NCBI RefSeq assembly: GCF_932274485.2
Contig: NC_065886.2
Coordinates: forward strand, 31,793,501 to 31,857,500
Direction of reading: 5' to 3'
DNA: 64,000 nucleotides
Source of the DNA: Patella vulgata
Taxonomy: Eukaryota; Mollusca; Gastropoda; Patellidae
Shown here in pieces: positions 23,170 to 35,400 of this stretch. Position 1 is the first letter of the stretch. Each line of letters begins with the position of its first letter. The notes beneath the pieces were generated by a model that was given only the letters and a program-made list of their open reading frames with translations, searched no databases and had not been told where the DNA came from. Position numbers and translations under genes: made by a program.

Positions 23170-23520
23170 ATATATGGTTGAATATATTTGTTGTATGTGG
23201 CTATTTGTTGGAATAAAATTATGTATTTGGTTGTCTATTGTGTATATTGTTTGTATATTGTGTACAGTGTCTGTCTATAGTGGTTGTGTATTGTTTGGAC
23301 ATGATATAATTATTGTTTGTATATTGTGTATTTTGTATGTATATTGTGTATTATGTATATTGGTTGTATGTTGTGTATATTATGCATATTGTTTGTATAT
23401 TTTTTGGTGTGTTATGTATATTGTTTGTATATTGTGCATAGTGTTTGTATCCTATGTATATTGTTTGTATATTATGTATATTATTTGTATATTATGTATA
23501 TTGTTTTAATATAATGTATA
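23170..23520. repeat. TGTATATTG-type simple tandem array
   Basis: Repeats of TATTGTTTGTATATTGTGTA and variants. Long Tyr/Ile/Cys-rich open frames here are a by-product of the repeat. Confidence 0.85.
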
Positions 23521-23569
23521 TGTACGTTCAGAATGTATTTATCAAATCAAACTATTTTAAGCCGTCGTT

Positions 23570-23941
23570 TCACTTCGTCGGTTCTTTTCGTGGCTTGCTA
23601 TTTGATTTATCGGGGCTATAGGCTCTAGATATTTTACTTTTCGACCTTTCTCGTTGTGGTTCGTTTGATTTCACACCAACACTGCGCGAACGTCGTCTAA
23701 CGTCCAACGATACACTTCGTCTTGTGTCTCTTTTGACTCGTTCTCGCGTTCTGAAATGGGATTGTGTTTTTTCACGAATCATGTATTTCTGGCCCTGTTG
23801 ACTTTCTATCATCTCCTGTTCCTCTAAACTATGTTCAGTCTCCTCTCGTAGAAGTTCACTCTGCTCTTTTCTGTGTGCTGGTTTCACGGACATTTTATCG
23901 GTTTCCGTTCCATCTAACACCTCATTTGTAATTTGCTTGAC
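23570..23941 (-). CDS. KY-type gene, coding exon 10 (basic C-terminal tail)
   Basis: Acceptor atttttttaag, 123 residues then TGA. It begins with the Val that completes the conserved WV of the preceding module, then an acidic coil (EETEHSLEEQEMIESQQGQK) and an Arg/Ser-rich tail with RRSVS and RRSRS, possible basophilic-kinase sites. Confidence 0.85.
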   Translation of the reverse strand, partial: VKQITNEVLDGTETDKMSVKPAHRKEQSELLREETEHSLEEQEMIESQQGQKYMIREKTQSHFRTRERVKRDTRRSVSLDVRRRSRSVGVKSNEPQRERSKSKISRAYSPDKSNSKPRKEPTK

Positions 23942-26378
23942 CTTAAAAAAATATATATATGTATACATGTATGTATTACCGGTCTAAATTCTTTTGGCCC
24001 TGTGCACCTAGAGTGTTTCCTCGCCTTCATTAGTATGAGAGGTGTCCCAAAAGATTCCCGACTCCACGTTAACGGATCACCCAAACTCAACCAACCCTAC
24101 GTAAAATGTCCTCAGAAGCTTTTTTAAAAAAAAAATCATAAACAATATTTTTATTCAGTAAATATCTGAATTGGGATTGAGGAACAGACTTTGTCTATGT
24201 GTAACCCCTGCTATTAAGCCTACTCGTCATTGTAAAATCCTTTATGGCACCTAATCGCAGGCGCATATAAATTGGTGTACCTACCCATGCGTACAGGGCC
24301 CCTACTCCAGGACTAACTGTATTAGCCTCCATCATATTATGACCTTCCAGTATCTCTCTAGCCCGTGCTGCGATGGAAGGGTGTATCTCATCTGGCTGGA
24401 TCTCGTGTAGACGACTGTGTAGACCATATTTACCACACACAACACAGCGTTTTTGACATTTCTTCCATTTCTACAAAGCATAAATCAAAGGGACGTAACC
24501 ACGATCTTATTCATGTATTTCAACAAGAATAATGTTAGCTATTAGGCGTAAACATATGCTTAGGGCGCATTACAGAATCTGTTAACACTTATTTGGAATA
24601 CGATATCTTTCTTGATGTAAGTCGGATTTTGACTGAACGGGTAATACTGCTAATGTGGGCGTGGGACAGACCAAAATCCAATATGCCAATTCCTGCTCAT
24701 GTAATTTTTCCTATACCTATAAAGGGAAATAACTCTGTTTATTTACCTTGGTATTTTTCTCGGGAACTCCCATCACCAGCAGCATAGCAACCACGATTTT
24801 ATGTACGATTTCCTGTGGACGACTGTAACTTCTGATCTCGGCCAATGTTTGTATATCTATCGTTGATTGGCGATGACGGACAAATACGTGACTGTCGGCG
24901 GCCTGAATGCGAGCTCTTGCTTGTGAAACCTCATAGGCAATCTCCATGGCGTAACCTTTGATTTCTATTTCTTCCAATGTCTCTTTTAATCGAAGGTAAT
25001 TTCTGTTGGTTATATGGGTCGTTAAATCTGAAATTACACAATGTGATCATATTAACAACCACAGTAAAAGGCATGGAGCAAGAACGATTTGACGATAATT
25101 GAAAATACCAAATACCATAAGCAAATTGAGCTCACCAAGTTTCGCGCTGACATACATCATAATAATTCAATGTTTGGGAAAAACTTCCCTTTTTCGTTTA
25201 TCTCGTTGTATGTTCATTTCTATTTATTCCATTTATGGATGGATTATAAGAAATGTGGATACGTTTAAAATTAAATAAATATACTAGTTTTACTTTATAA
25301 CGTTTAGTAAGGAAATTAATTATTTAGACATTTGGTAATTAAGATGCGCTCTTAATTAGTTCAATTGCGAATTAATTCCCGTGTTGTCTTTAGCGCACAG
25401 GCGCGAATTTGCCGTGAACAACAGGACATGTTATTACATTTCTATCTCCAAACTTAATAATGTTTAATCCAAATTTCTACTGGGCGCAAATGATCTTAAT
25501 ACTAAGTAATTTAAAGGCCGTAACTATTTTGTATCTAAATATTCTAATTGTGTTTACTGTTTAAAATGTCTTAAAATAAACTATTAATACTCAAAATTTT
25601 ATTAGTCTACTCCTAGCTTTGCTTGGTAATCTTGCTAATGTCAGTGTCAATGTTATAACTTACCATCACGTAACCTAACTATATCAAGCATGCGTACAGC
25701 TCTGTTAAAATGTTTTGTCTTTTTATAACCTTCAAGTTTCCAGTCATCAATGGCACGTATAAGTTCCAATTTTTCCCGCCGTCTTGTAGCGGCTTTCAGT
25801 CTGTTTAAGATTAACTGCTGACGTAAATCTGAAATTCAGGTTAAATTACTTTATCACTTTGTCCACCTTAATGCATTTATTTAAACAGGCATTGTGCAAG
25901 AGCTAAATCTGTCTATTGCAGGCCTATCTTTAGGCCTGAAGTGTTATATAAATTATTGATTAGACATTAATTAACTTACCAAGGCCATACTCAACCCTCG
26001 ATGCGATCGGATGGTTGCGACGTAAGTAGATTTAAATAAGATTTGTGGTGAATTAAGTTACCTTACAAACGGATAATCTAGATTTGTTTATTATCGTAAC
26101 AACGGTTGTAATGACAATCGAGGCTAGGCTTTCATTGTTGGAGGGTTGGATGGCTGAATGGTTAACACGTGCGCGTTGTATCAGAAGGTCTGTCATTGAG
26201 CCAAGTGGCGTGGTTTTGATTCCCCGCATGTGCGTGAAAAGGAGTAAGGTCGGCTGTCCAATCTCGTGGGTTTTCTCCGGGTCCTCCGGTTGCCTCCTAT
26301 ATTCGCGCGAGCGAATTATTGAAATAAAATTGAAAAATATGTTAGTCCCGAAATGGACTAGTTTGGGTCGAGTGAACG

Positions 26379-26425
<47 letters not shown>

Positions 26426-29400
26426 TTTTTAAGAAAAAGAAACTAAAATGGCAACAGTATATAATCTCCCGGTTGGGATTCTATAGGATAAAGAAGAGTC
26501 CCAGCGAAATTTTCAATTCATCATATCTTTGTAAATAGGAGGCAAAGGTATAAAGCGCATCATAAATTTGGGTTTGTAGGGATTACTGAATTTCGATGAC
26601 GGTGTAAAGGGTGCTACACAAATAAAGTCCTTGATTTGTAGGGATTGCCGGATTTAGATGACGGCGTAAACGGTGCTACACAATTAAAGTCCTGGATTTG
26701 TAGGGATTAGCTGATTTAGATGACGGTGTAAACGGTCCTACACAATAACACATACTGTTGTATATTACAAGAACAATTTTTAAAGACTTTGTAAATATAA
26801 GCCTGCACTTTATACTCATCATAGATAATGCAATCCTAGAATTAGCTCGAATATTAACTAGATTTGTGATGATGGACAGGATAGCTCTCACCAGTATTTG
26901 ACAGCTTGAACACAAAAGCACAATGCCACGTCACACGCCCTCCCGTTTCGGAAAAGTAGGTCCGTCAATGTGATTTATACTTACTGTATGTTTACATTAA
27001 AAACAAAATAATATTTACTCTTTTTTTCTCGTGCTTCGCTTTTCTTTTCTGTGTGCGCCTGTTTCTTTTTCCATTCTTCAAATTCAGCCATTTTAGCCTA
27101 AATAGTTATAGATAAAATGAAATATATTGACACCATGTAGGTTAATCTGATATTAACAGAATATTAAAAACTATTCATAGAAAAAAAATAGCAATAAAAA
27201 TGTCACTATTTTCAATCACTGATCTCTGTTCCCGACTTTACTTCCCAGCTATTGTAAGCCCCGACCTTACGTATTAGCTAATTTAAGCCCCGAACTTTAT
27301 TAGCTCCCATTTCTGAGCTAATCCAAGTCCCGATCACACCCTGCTATTTCAAGCTCCGACGCTTCCTTCCATCTAATTTAAGCCCGGATCCTATCCCTCA
27401 GCTAATTTAAGCCCCCCACCCCAGCTAATTAAAGCCCGACCTTGCCTCCCAACTCTAGCACTGGCAATACCTCCCAGCTAATAAAAGCCCCGACCTTACC
27501 TCCTAGGTAATAAGTTCCTACCCCGACCCCAACCTAATTCAAGCCCCAGACTCCCCATCTCCCAGATAGTTTTATTCCCGACCTTACCGCAAAGCTAATT
27601 CCAGTTCCGACCTTCCCACGAGCTACCCCCCCCCCCCCCGCCGAACCGAAATCTCACCGCCCAGCTACTGTAAGCTCCTACCTTACCTCCCAGATAATTT
27701 AAGCCCCGAATTTATCTCCCAGCTATCCTCTGAAGAAAGGGTATCTTTAAGCCCCTACCTTACCTTCCAGCTAATTCAAGCCCCGACCTTACCTCCCAGA
27801 TAATTCAGGCCCCGACCTTACCTCCCAGCTATCCTCTGAAGAATCGCTATCCACATCAATAGTGTCAGACGATTCCTCAAACAGATCAGAATCTTCCCTT
27901 TTCTTCTTATCCTTTCCTTTCGATTCAACCGTTGACGCTGACGTATCTGACATAAACGTTTTATCTTTGGTGCGTTTGGATTTGATTTTCTTCTTTGGGT
28001 CATTCTTGCTGAACGTGGTTTTCTTTTCTTTTCCCTTCTTTCTTGGTATGCTCTCCTCATACTGGCCAATATCTGCTTGAAACTCTTCCGTTAAGGTATC
28101 GTGAACAATGGGATCCACGTCAAGAATCTCCGAAAAGCCATCATCGGGTTCATCTTCCAAGGGTTTCTCCTCGTAAATCTCTGGATCTTCCCATTCTCCA
28201 GTTTCTTTCAGTTCCTCAACTCTCCGACGAGCCGATTCGTAATATTCTTTCTGTATCCTTTCCATTTCCTCCATTTCTTCTTTTGACACGATCTGAATTT
28301 GTCAAGAAACAAGAAAAAAATAGAAATTTCCTTAAGAAACAACAATGGTAACAACTATAACGTTTAGTAACCTGTCAAATGACGCTTCGTTAACCAACAT
28401 TTTAATATTACGTTTCAATAACAATTTTTTTTATCCAGTTCTCTGAAACTGCAAATCTATAGAATTCGATTTGAATTAAAAATAAGTAGCGTAGATCTAT
28501 TCCATCACGTGAATATAATTATCTATCAAATTCTCTGAAAATGCCAATCCATTTGGTTTTATATTCTCTCGGGTGAATTATACATCCAATGACATGAAGC
28601 TACAAGTTCATTTTAAAACTAAATCTCCAATTAAAGTGTAGATAGGTTAAATGTAATCCAGTCATGTTCACTCGGGTAAAATGTATATCCAATAATCTGA
28701 AAATTCTTTCACACTTGCATGTAAAAGCTATTGCTAGTGAGATAATATAGTAACAACCACTTCACTGTTTAGATATAGTCGTATTCTATAAAACCAGAAA
28801 TCTAATAGATATGACTAATCTAACCCAGGTATATTTGTGTATCGACTAATCTGAACATTCCTTCACATTTGCAATTAAAGGCAATTGATTGTCAGAATAT
28901 ATAGTAATAACTATTTCACAGTCCAGATATTGTCTACAATGGGATGAAGATGTAGATATCAAAGAGAATCAATATCTTCTACCGACAAATGGCACTCTCT
29001 TGTCAATTATTAATACAATAGACCGAACCAAGACGGTAATTAATACACAGAAACAGTTGTTAACAAACACAACATACTTAGTGTTATCATTTGTGTAAAG
29101 TGAGAATAGGGCGAATATTAATAATATGTCGACAATTTACTCTTGTCCACGCACCTCACTCAGTGTTGTGTACAATTTCGTTTCAATAATGGGTATTCGT
29201 CAGTGTGTGTGTGTGTGTGGAGGAGGGGGGGGGGGCAAAAACAAGTTAGAGGAGTTTTAGACATTCAGTACTATATCTAACATATTATTGGAGAGAGACA
29301 ATTAGTTCATTTCGGGACTAACATATGGTTCAATTTTATTTTAATAAGAAAGAGGAAGTCGGAGGACTCGTAGAGTAGGCTGCCAACGGGGTTGGACAGG

Positions 29401-32400
29401 GGAACCTACTCCTTGTCACGTACAACCGGGGGATCGAAACCACGACACTTTGCTCAATGACATATCTTATGATTAAAAGGTTCAATTGTATTTTAATAAG
29501 AGAGAGGAAATCGGAGGATTTGGAGAGTAGGCTACCAACGGGGTTGGACAGGCGAACCTACTCCTTGTCACATACAAGCGGGGAATCGAAACCACTTCAC
29601 TTTACTCAATGACATGCCTTATGATTTAAAGCGCACGCGTTAAACCATTCGCCCCCGCCCAACCCCTTAACATATTGGAGATCTATATTTTATGTACAAT
29701 ATGGGTTGGGAATGTTAACATGACGTATTCTATCATTTTATTTTTGACCTGAGGTTAGGGTTAGGGCGTACATTTTCTGATCAAAAGCATATTTAAGTCA
29801 AACAATTATTTATAAACGCTATACTTGAAAGGGTATCGAGTTAATGCAATATTTAAGAGCAGGCGGTCCTTTGAATAATTGGAATCATTACAATTAATAG
29901 AGCGAATAGTTTAATACATAGCATAAACAGAAAATTGGCATTCTTTTACTAAGTGACGGTGTTTACATATAAACAGTCGGACAATAACCGCTCCCACACA
30001 CAATATCGTCAACGACAAAACACATTTATCATTCCCCTTTAAAGGCGACATGGGTGCTTCTAGGTTCCTTTCAGGAATATTTCATCTTTATAAAATGAAT
30101 TTTAACTGGAAATATGCCTTTACCTACTGGGCATATTTGGAGATCTTCTGAAAAATTGTTTTCACTAAGAGAAAGAGAGAAATGGGGTTTAACGTCACTT
30201 CGATACAAAATAGTTTATTTCGGGACTAATTATTATGGTAGAATCTCATTTCAATAATTCGCTTGATCTCGCTTGAACTCCGTACATCTTATCAATGCTT
30301 TCACGTAATGCCCTGGATATTTCGGCACTAATTTCGATTGCGTATTCACCCAGCTTGAGAGCTTATCAGATTCCTCGATCATCTGGTGGGGGGTGGGGGT
30401 CACGTTGGCTAAGTGGTTAAGACACTGGTTCGCTAGCCTGGAGGTCGGATGTTCGATCTCTGCATTGGCCGAGGAAGTTCATCCAGATTTTCCGGCTCGG
30501 TTCCCCCCTGTCAGTGATGCTGGGCTGTAGGTCTGACAAGGACAGTTGCTTAGTCGTTCGGATGGGACGAAATACCGACGCCCCGTGTACATATATGCGT
30601 GCATGTAAAAGATCCCTTGACATTTGGAATTCGATATAAGAGTAGACCGTAGTGCCGCTGTCCGAGCAAAATTTCCCTCATAGCACGCTGTATGGCGTAT
30701 TCCCGTGTTCATTAGCCCAGTTCGGAGCAGAACAGTAGAACTTTAAACCCCATTTCATTTTATTTCATTTCGATCATCGCGAATACCAAGTCTCGCGCTT
30801 TCCAGCTAAAATGTCTATCTTCGTTCAATGTCAAGGTTTCCGTGGAGGTTGCTTTATTTGATTGGATTCTACTCGTGTTCACATGTGTGCAGTAAATGGA
30901 GATTACGTATATAAGTTCGGGAATTGTAAAGCAATCTAGCAACGTCCAGATGTTGTAAAACTCGCAGTCGCTGCTTCAGGAACATGGATGACACGAAGAA
31001 AACCCGAAAGATTTGGTAGGCGACCCTACTACATACTTGACACTTTGAAGATTGGGATCGAAATCACGCCACTTGACTCATTGACAACCCTTATGATCTA
31101 CATCTTATACGATATACTACTCGGCCACCCAATCTCCACATTAGCGAAGCCGATCATAGACAGTATCAGACGTGTTTGAAGGTCGTCTACTTGGACACCC
31201 CTTAACGTCTAGACGCCAACCTCATAAATTATTCATTATAGTTGTAAAGCCCAGAAAGAAATAACAAATGATACCGAGCATTTAATTTTGTATTTAAAGG
31301 TGTAATTCTACATGGTAAATGATATGACGTTTAAAGTTTTACTTTTTTCGCCAACCGTATTTACCGTTATCATGGGTTATACTGTGTGAACCATGTGGTA
31401 TTTACCGTTATCATGGGTTATGCTGTGTGAATAATGTGGTATTTACCGTTATCATGGGTTATGCTGGGTGAATAATGTGGTATTTACCGTTATCATGGGT
31501 TATGCTGTGTGAACCATGGGGTATTTGCCGTAATCACGATTTATGCTCTGTTAATCACATGGTTTGTACCGTAATTACGATTTATGCTCTGTTAATCACA
31601 TGGTATGTACCGTAATCACGATTTGTCCTGTTTTCACCACGTGGTATTTATCATAATCACAAGTAAGTGCTGTGTAACTACGTGATCTTTACCGTTATCA
31701 CCAGTTACGGCTTGAAACATCTCGCGAATGACTTTGCATGTCATTTGTTCTACTTGCAAACCGGGGTGTTTAATTCGCTGATCGCCATTTGCCTTTGTCC
31801 GAAATATTTAATTTGCCAGTTCTTAATCCAAGCCTAAAACGTACCCATATTAATTAACAGAAACCAGTAAATAATTCCCTTTTGAGCAGGAGGGAATCCC
31901 AGATAATCGGGATAGAGATTATGCTACTCGGTCACCCTAAACTCAAAAAAATTATTTATATTTCAATACAATATTTATCAGAGTTAAGTACGCCAATACA
32001 TGCTAAAAGGTGCAAACGGCTTGGGCACATTGTATCAATTTAACCATAAAAAAACTGGCAGTCGAATAATCTTTATAATATAGCAATAAAACGTATTCAT
32101 ATCGATTCAGTTATATTATATTAGTCTAACAAACAAACAAGCCTTTAACTGTCGTTCAATGCACATTATACTGTACAATATTTAATTAAATACGGGGGCT
32201 TTGAGTTCAACACATGTTGATTGTTTGAGAAATGTACATGGCTACAGTTGTACACTTGAAATAACACTTTTCTATACAAGATGTATTATATCAGATTTAG
32301 ATAAAGAACTGGTCGTTCTTACTATAACTGTTTAACAATAGATCATAAAATGGGAATATATTGAAATTTTCAGTCATATTACTTATTCTGAGTGCATCTT

Positions 32401-35400
32401 TGAAGTTTTGACAAATATCATTACTACGATAATAAACTAAGTCTCGATTGTTCATTTAACTCTTACATAATACATCTTCAAATAGGAATTTAGATATTTA
32501 TTTTCTAATCTAAGTTAGTTCTATAGACGACAACATAAAACAAATATCTGTATTGTCATTTATATATTAACGCTGTTACGTTTCAGAATTTATTTTAATT
32601 AGGGTTTTAAAGAACATGAATATAACTTTGAAAATCTGGGGTTTATAAATATCATGTTAAAGTCGACCATTCTGGTAGTTCAATTTTCGGACAATATCTA
32701 AATATTCACGTCCCAATCCAAGCTAAAAATGTAGTTCAATTGATTATTGTAATATTTTTAATGTAATATTTAAAAATTTGAAATGAAAACCAAACCAAAA
32801 TATCAAAGGTAGTTAGTCCTCAGTCTGGCTGGGGGTGGGGGGTGGATGGCCGAATGGTAAGCACCTTCGTGCTGCATCATAGGGCCTGTCATTGAGTCAA
32901 CTGGCGTGGTTTCGAATCCCCGGTTGTATGTGACAAGGAGTAGGGTTGCCTGTCCAACCTCTTGGGTTTTCCCCACTGCTAAAAACCCCTACGCGCAAGC
33001 GAATTATTGAAATAAAATTAAACCATATGTTAGTCCCGAAATGACCTAGTTTGTATCGAGTGGACGTTAAACCCCATTTCTCTCTCTCCCCCCTCAGTCT
33101 GGGATTCAATCGGATTAAAAGTGTGGGGCTTGCTAAGTTAGATCGCCTGTAGAAGATGCAAAACGTTGCGGAATTTTCTTGCTATGCACTCAATGGAAAA
33201 TAATGATTTCGGGACTGGCATTCCGTTGATAAATTGCAAGGAATTAAAAATCATTCATATGACGGTGGATTCGTTTAGCCAAGTGAAGATCAGCAGTTTT
33301 ACGGTTTAGAAACCCAACCCCACCTGTTCATTTAGGCGACAAGTATCATTTCTACAGGAGATATCATTGGGGAAGGGGGGGGGGGGTAGTAATAGTACCG
33401 TTATAGAACTAATCATTAGTTAACAATAGTCTAGTAACATGGGTGCATTAGTTAACAATAATCTAGTAATATGGGTTCATTATTTAAAGATAGTCTAGTA
33501 ATATGCCTTCATTAGTTAACAATTGTCTAGTAATATGCCTTCATTAGTTAACAATAGTCTAGTAATATGGGTTAAAGATATCCATTTATTTTGATAACGA
33601 AATAGTTTAATATTCCTTACCTTAAATTGGAGTAATGAAAAGAGGGAATGTGAGCCTTCCTCCATTGACGCAAACATTTTAATGTTTTTCCCTTCTTGAC
33701 CAGGTTCTATTGTGATGTCATTCGACCATAGACCGTCCTCCCGTTTCTCCAACTGCTGCCAACCATATTTACCTATGAGAGTCACCTTTAATGCATCGGG
33801 GATATCCACAAGAAACCGGACTACCGTGTCCGAAATAAGATAAACATCTTTCGGAGAGAGGAATCGATAATAAGGGGTCCAACTCGCCAGTGATGTTGGA
33901 AATGGGAAGCATCGTTCACTGGGCCAGTTACAAATTATCACTGCGTTATAGACGGCGTTAACTTGATCATCTCGGTCGGGTAGAATCGCATACAGGGAGA
34001 ATAGATACATCCCTTGTTGTGGAAAACGCAATCTAAAAGTTCCCATGAGTCCTAGTAAACTCCACGTGGTATACTCATGCATGGGTGTTTCGGTGTTGCC
34101 GTGACATAATTTGAATTCTGGTAAATAATGAACATTGGGAGCTAAATTAATTTTCAACTTCAGACCACCGGATGGCGGCGAATAAATGATACAAGTCTCT
34201 GGGCGAACTAATTCCATATTCAACTTCCGGAAGAAAAGATTCGTACCAACCAGACCGTCATCTATTCTGGGAAAAGGTAGAATATCCCTTGGTACGTCAT
34301 CAGATGCTCGCACTAAGTACGTGCAAACATTTACAAATATTCCAGTGTCATCTTCCTTTCGGGAAAAGATCTTTAAGGCATAATCTCCAGCTTTGGGGAC
34401 TCGAACGTGTATAAATAGTTTCTCGGATTCACTCCTATGTATCACGTAATTTGCAAGCTCTGTCACGTGGATGTGCGCATGATTTAAAGTGTGTAATATA
34501 TACACCCGTGTTTCCATTTCAAATTCTATCAAACCTTCCCCCCTCGTCAAGATAACCTCTCCCCGCGGATGAGATATCGGTTTTAATCCAGATACAACAC
34601 AGTCCGACCCAGGTCCCCATTCCTCACGGTCGTTTTCGAGATACGGTTCACAGTGAACACTTTTAGAGCACTTTATCACATACGTACACAATCCGTTTGT
34701 TTTATCCACCTCTTCCCAGCCATCTCGACCGTTAATTTCTAAAACATACGTGCCTGCTGATGGCACGTTCACTTTAATTTTATAACAGTTTATGTCTGAA
34801 TCACTTTCCAGATAAACATAATCCCTTAAATCACTGGAATTTACGTGTTTATGGGACTTGCCTTCAACTTTATGGAAGCTGCAGGCCATTTTTCGTGCTT
34901 TATCTTCTGGTGCGTAAAGAATAAAGTCCAATTTTCCGTCCACAGTTTCCATTACCGATTCGTACATTTTCTCCTCCCGGAATCCGAGAATGAAAAAATG
35001 CGGTTTAAGATACGGTAAGTATGTAAATTCGGCGTAAGACACGGGTCGTGGTAGGAATTGAAAGTTTTCTTCGTCGGGAAGATGCGAAAACACAAACACC
35101 TCCGGATCGGTTAGAAAGTAAAAGTCTAAAAGATCAGTTATGGGTGATTCACGTGTTTCAAATCCGTTTGGACTGTCTTCCTCATTCTCCTCCTCTTCAC
35201 GGGCCTCTTTGGCGACTTTGAATGTGACTGCTGCTCTAGCTACGTCCACGAGCCGCCACGAATCATTTATAACTACTGCGGACCAGGTTGCCGTTACCGT
35301 TTCCGTAACAACATTGGAAGGTTGTTCAATAAAACCCCGCGATATACCCTCGATGCTTCTGCAGTGTAGTCCAGCAATTCTGAAATTAGAATCAAAATTT

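Noticed and set aside
23174-23514. Open frames of 111 and 65 residues, Cys/Tyr/Ile-rich, membrane-like
   Set aside because: Products of the TGTATATTG repeat array, which stays open in several frames.
24195-24284. Extension of KY-type exon 9 to the stop at 24195
   Set aside because: The donor TGG|gtaggt gives the conserved Trp-Val and an in-phase last exon; the extension looks like intron.
31355-31720. Regular repeats that could suggest a CRISPR array
   Set aside because: Units are contiguous with no unique spacers, and the genome is animal; a minisatellite.
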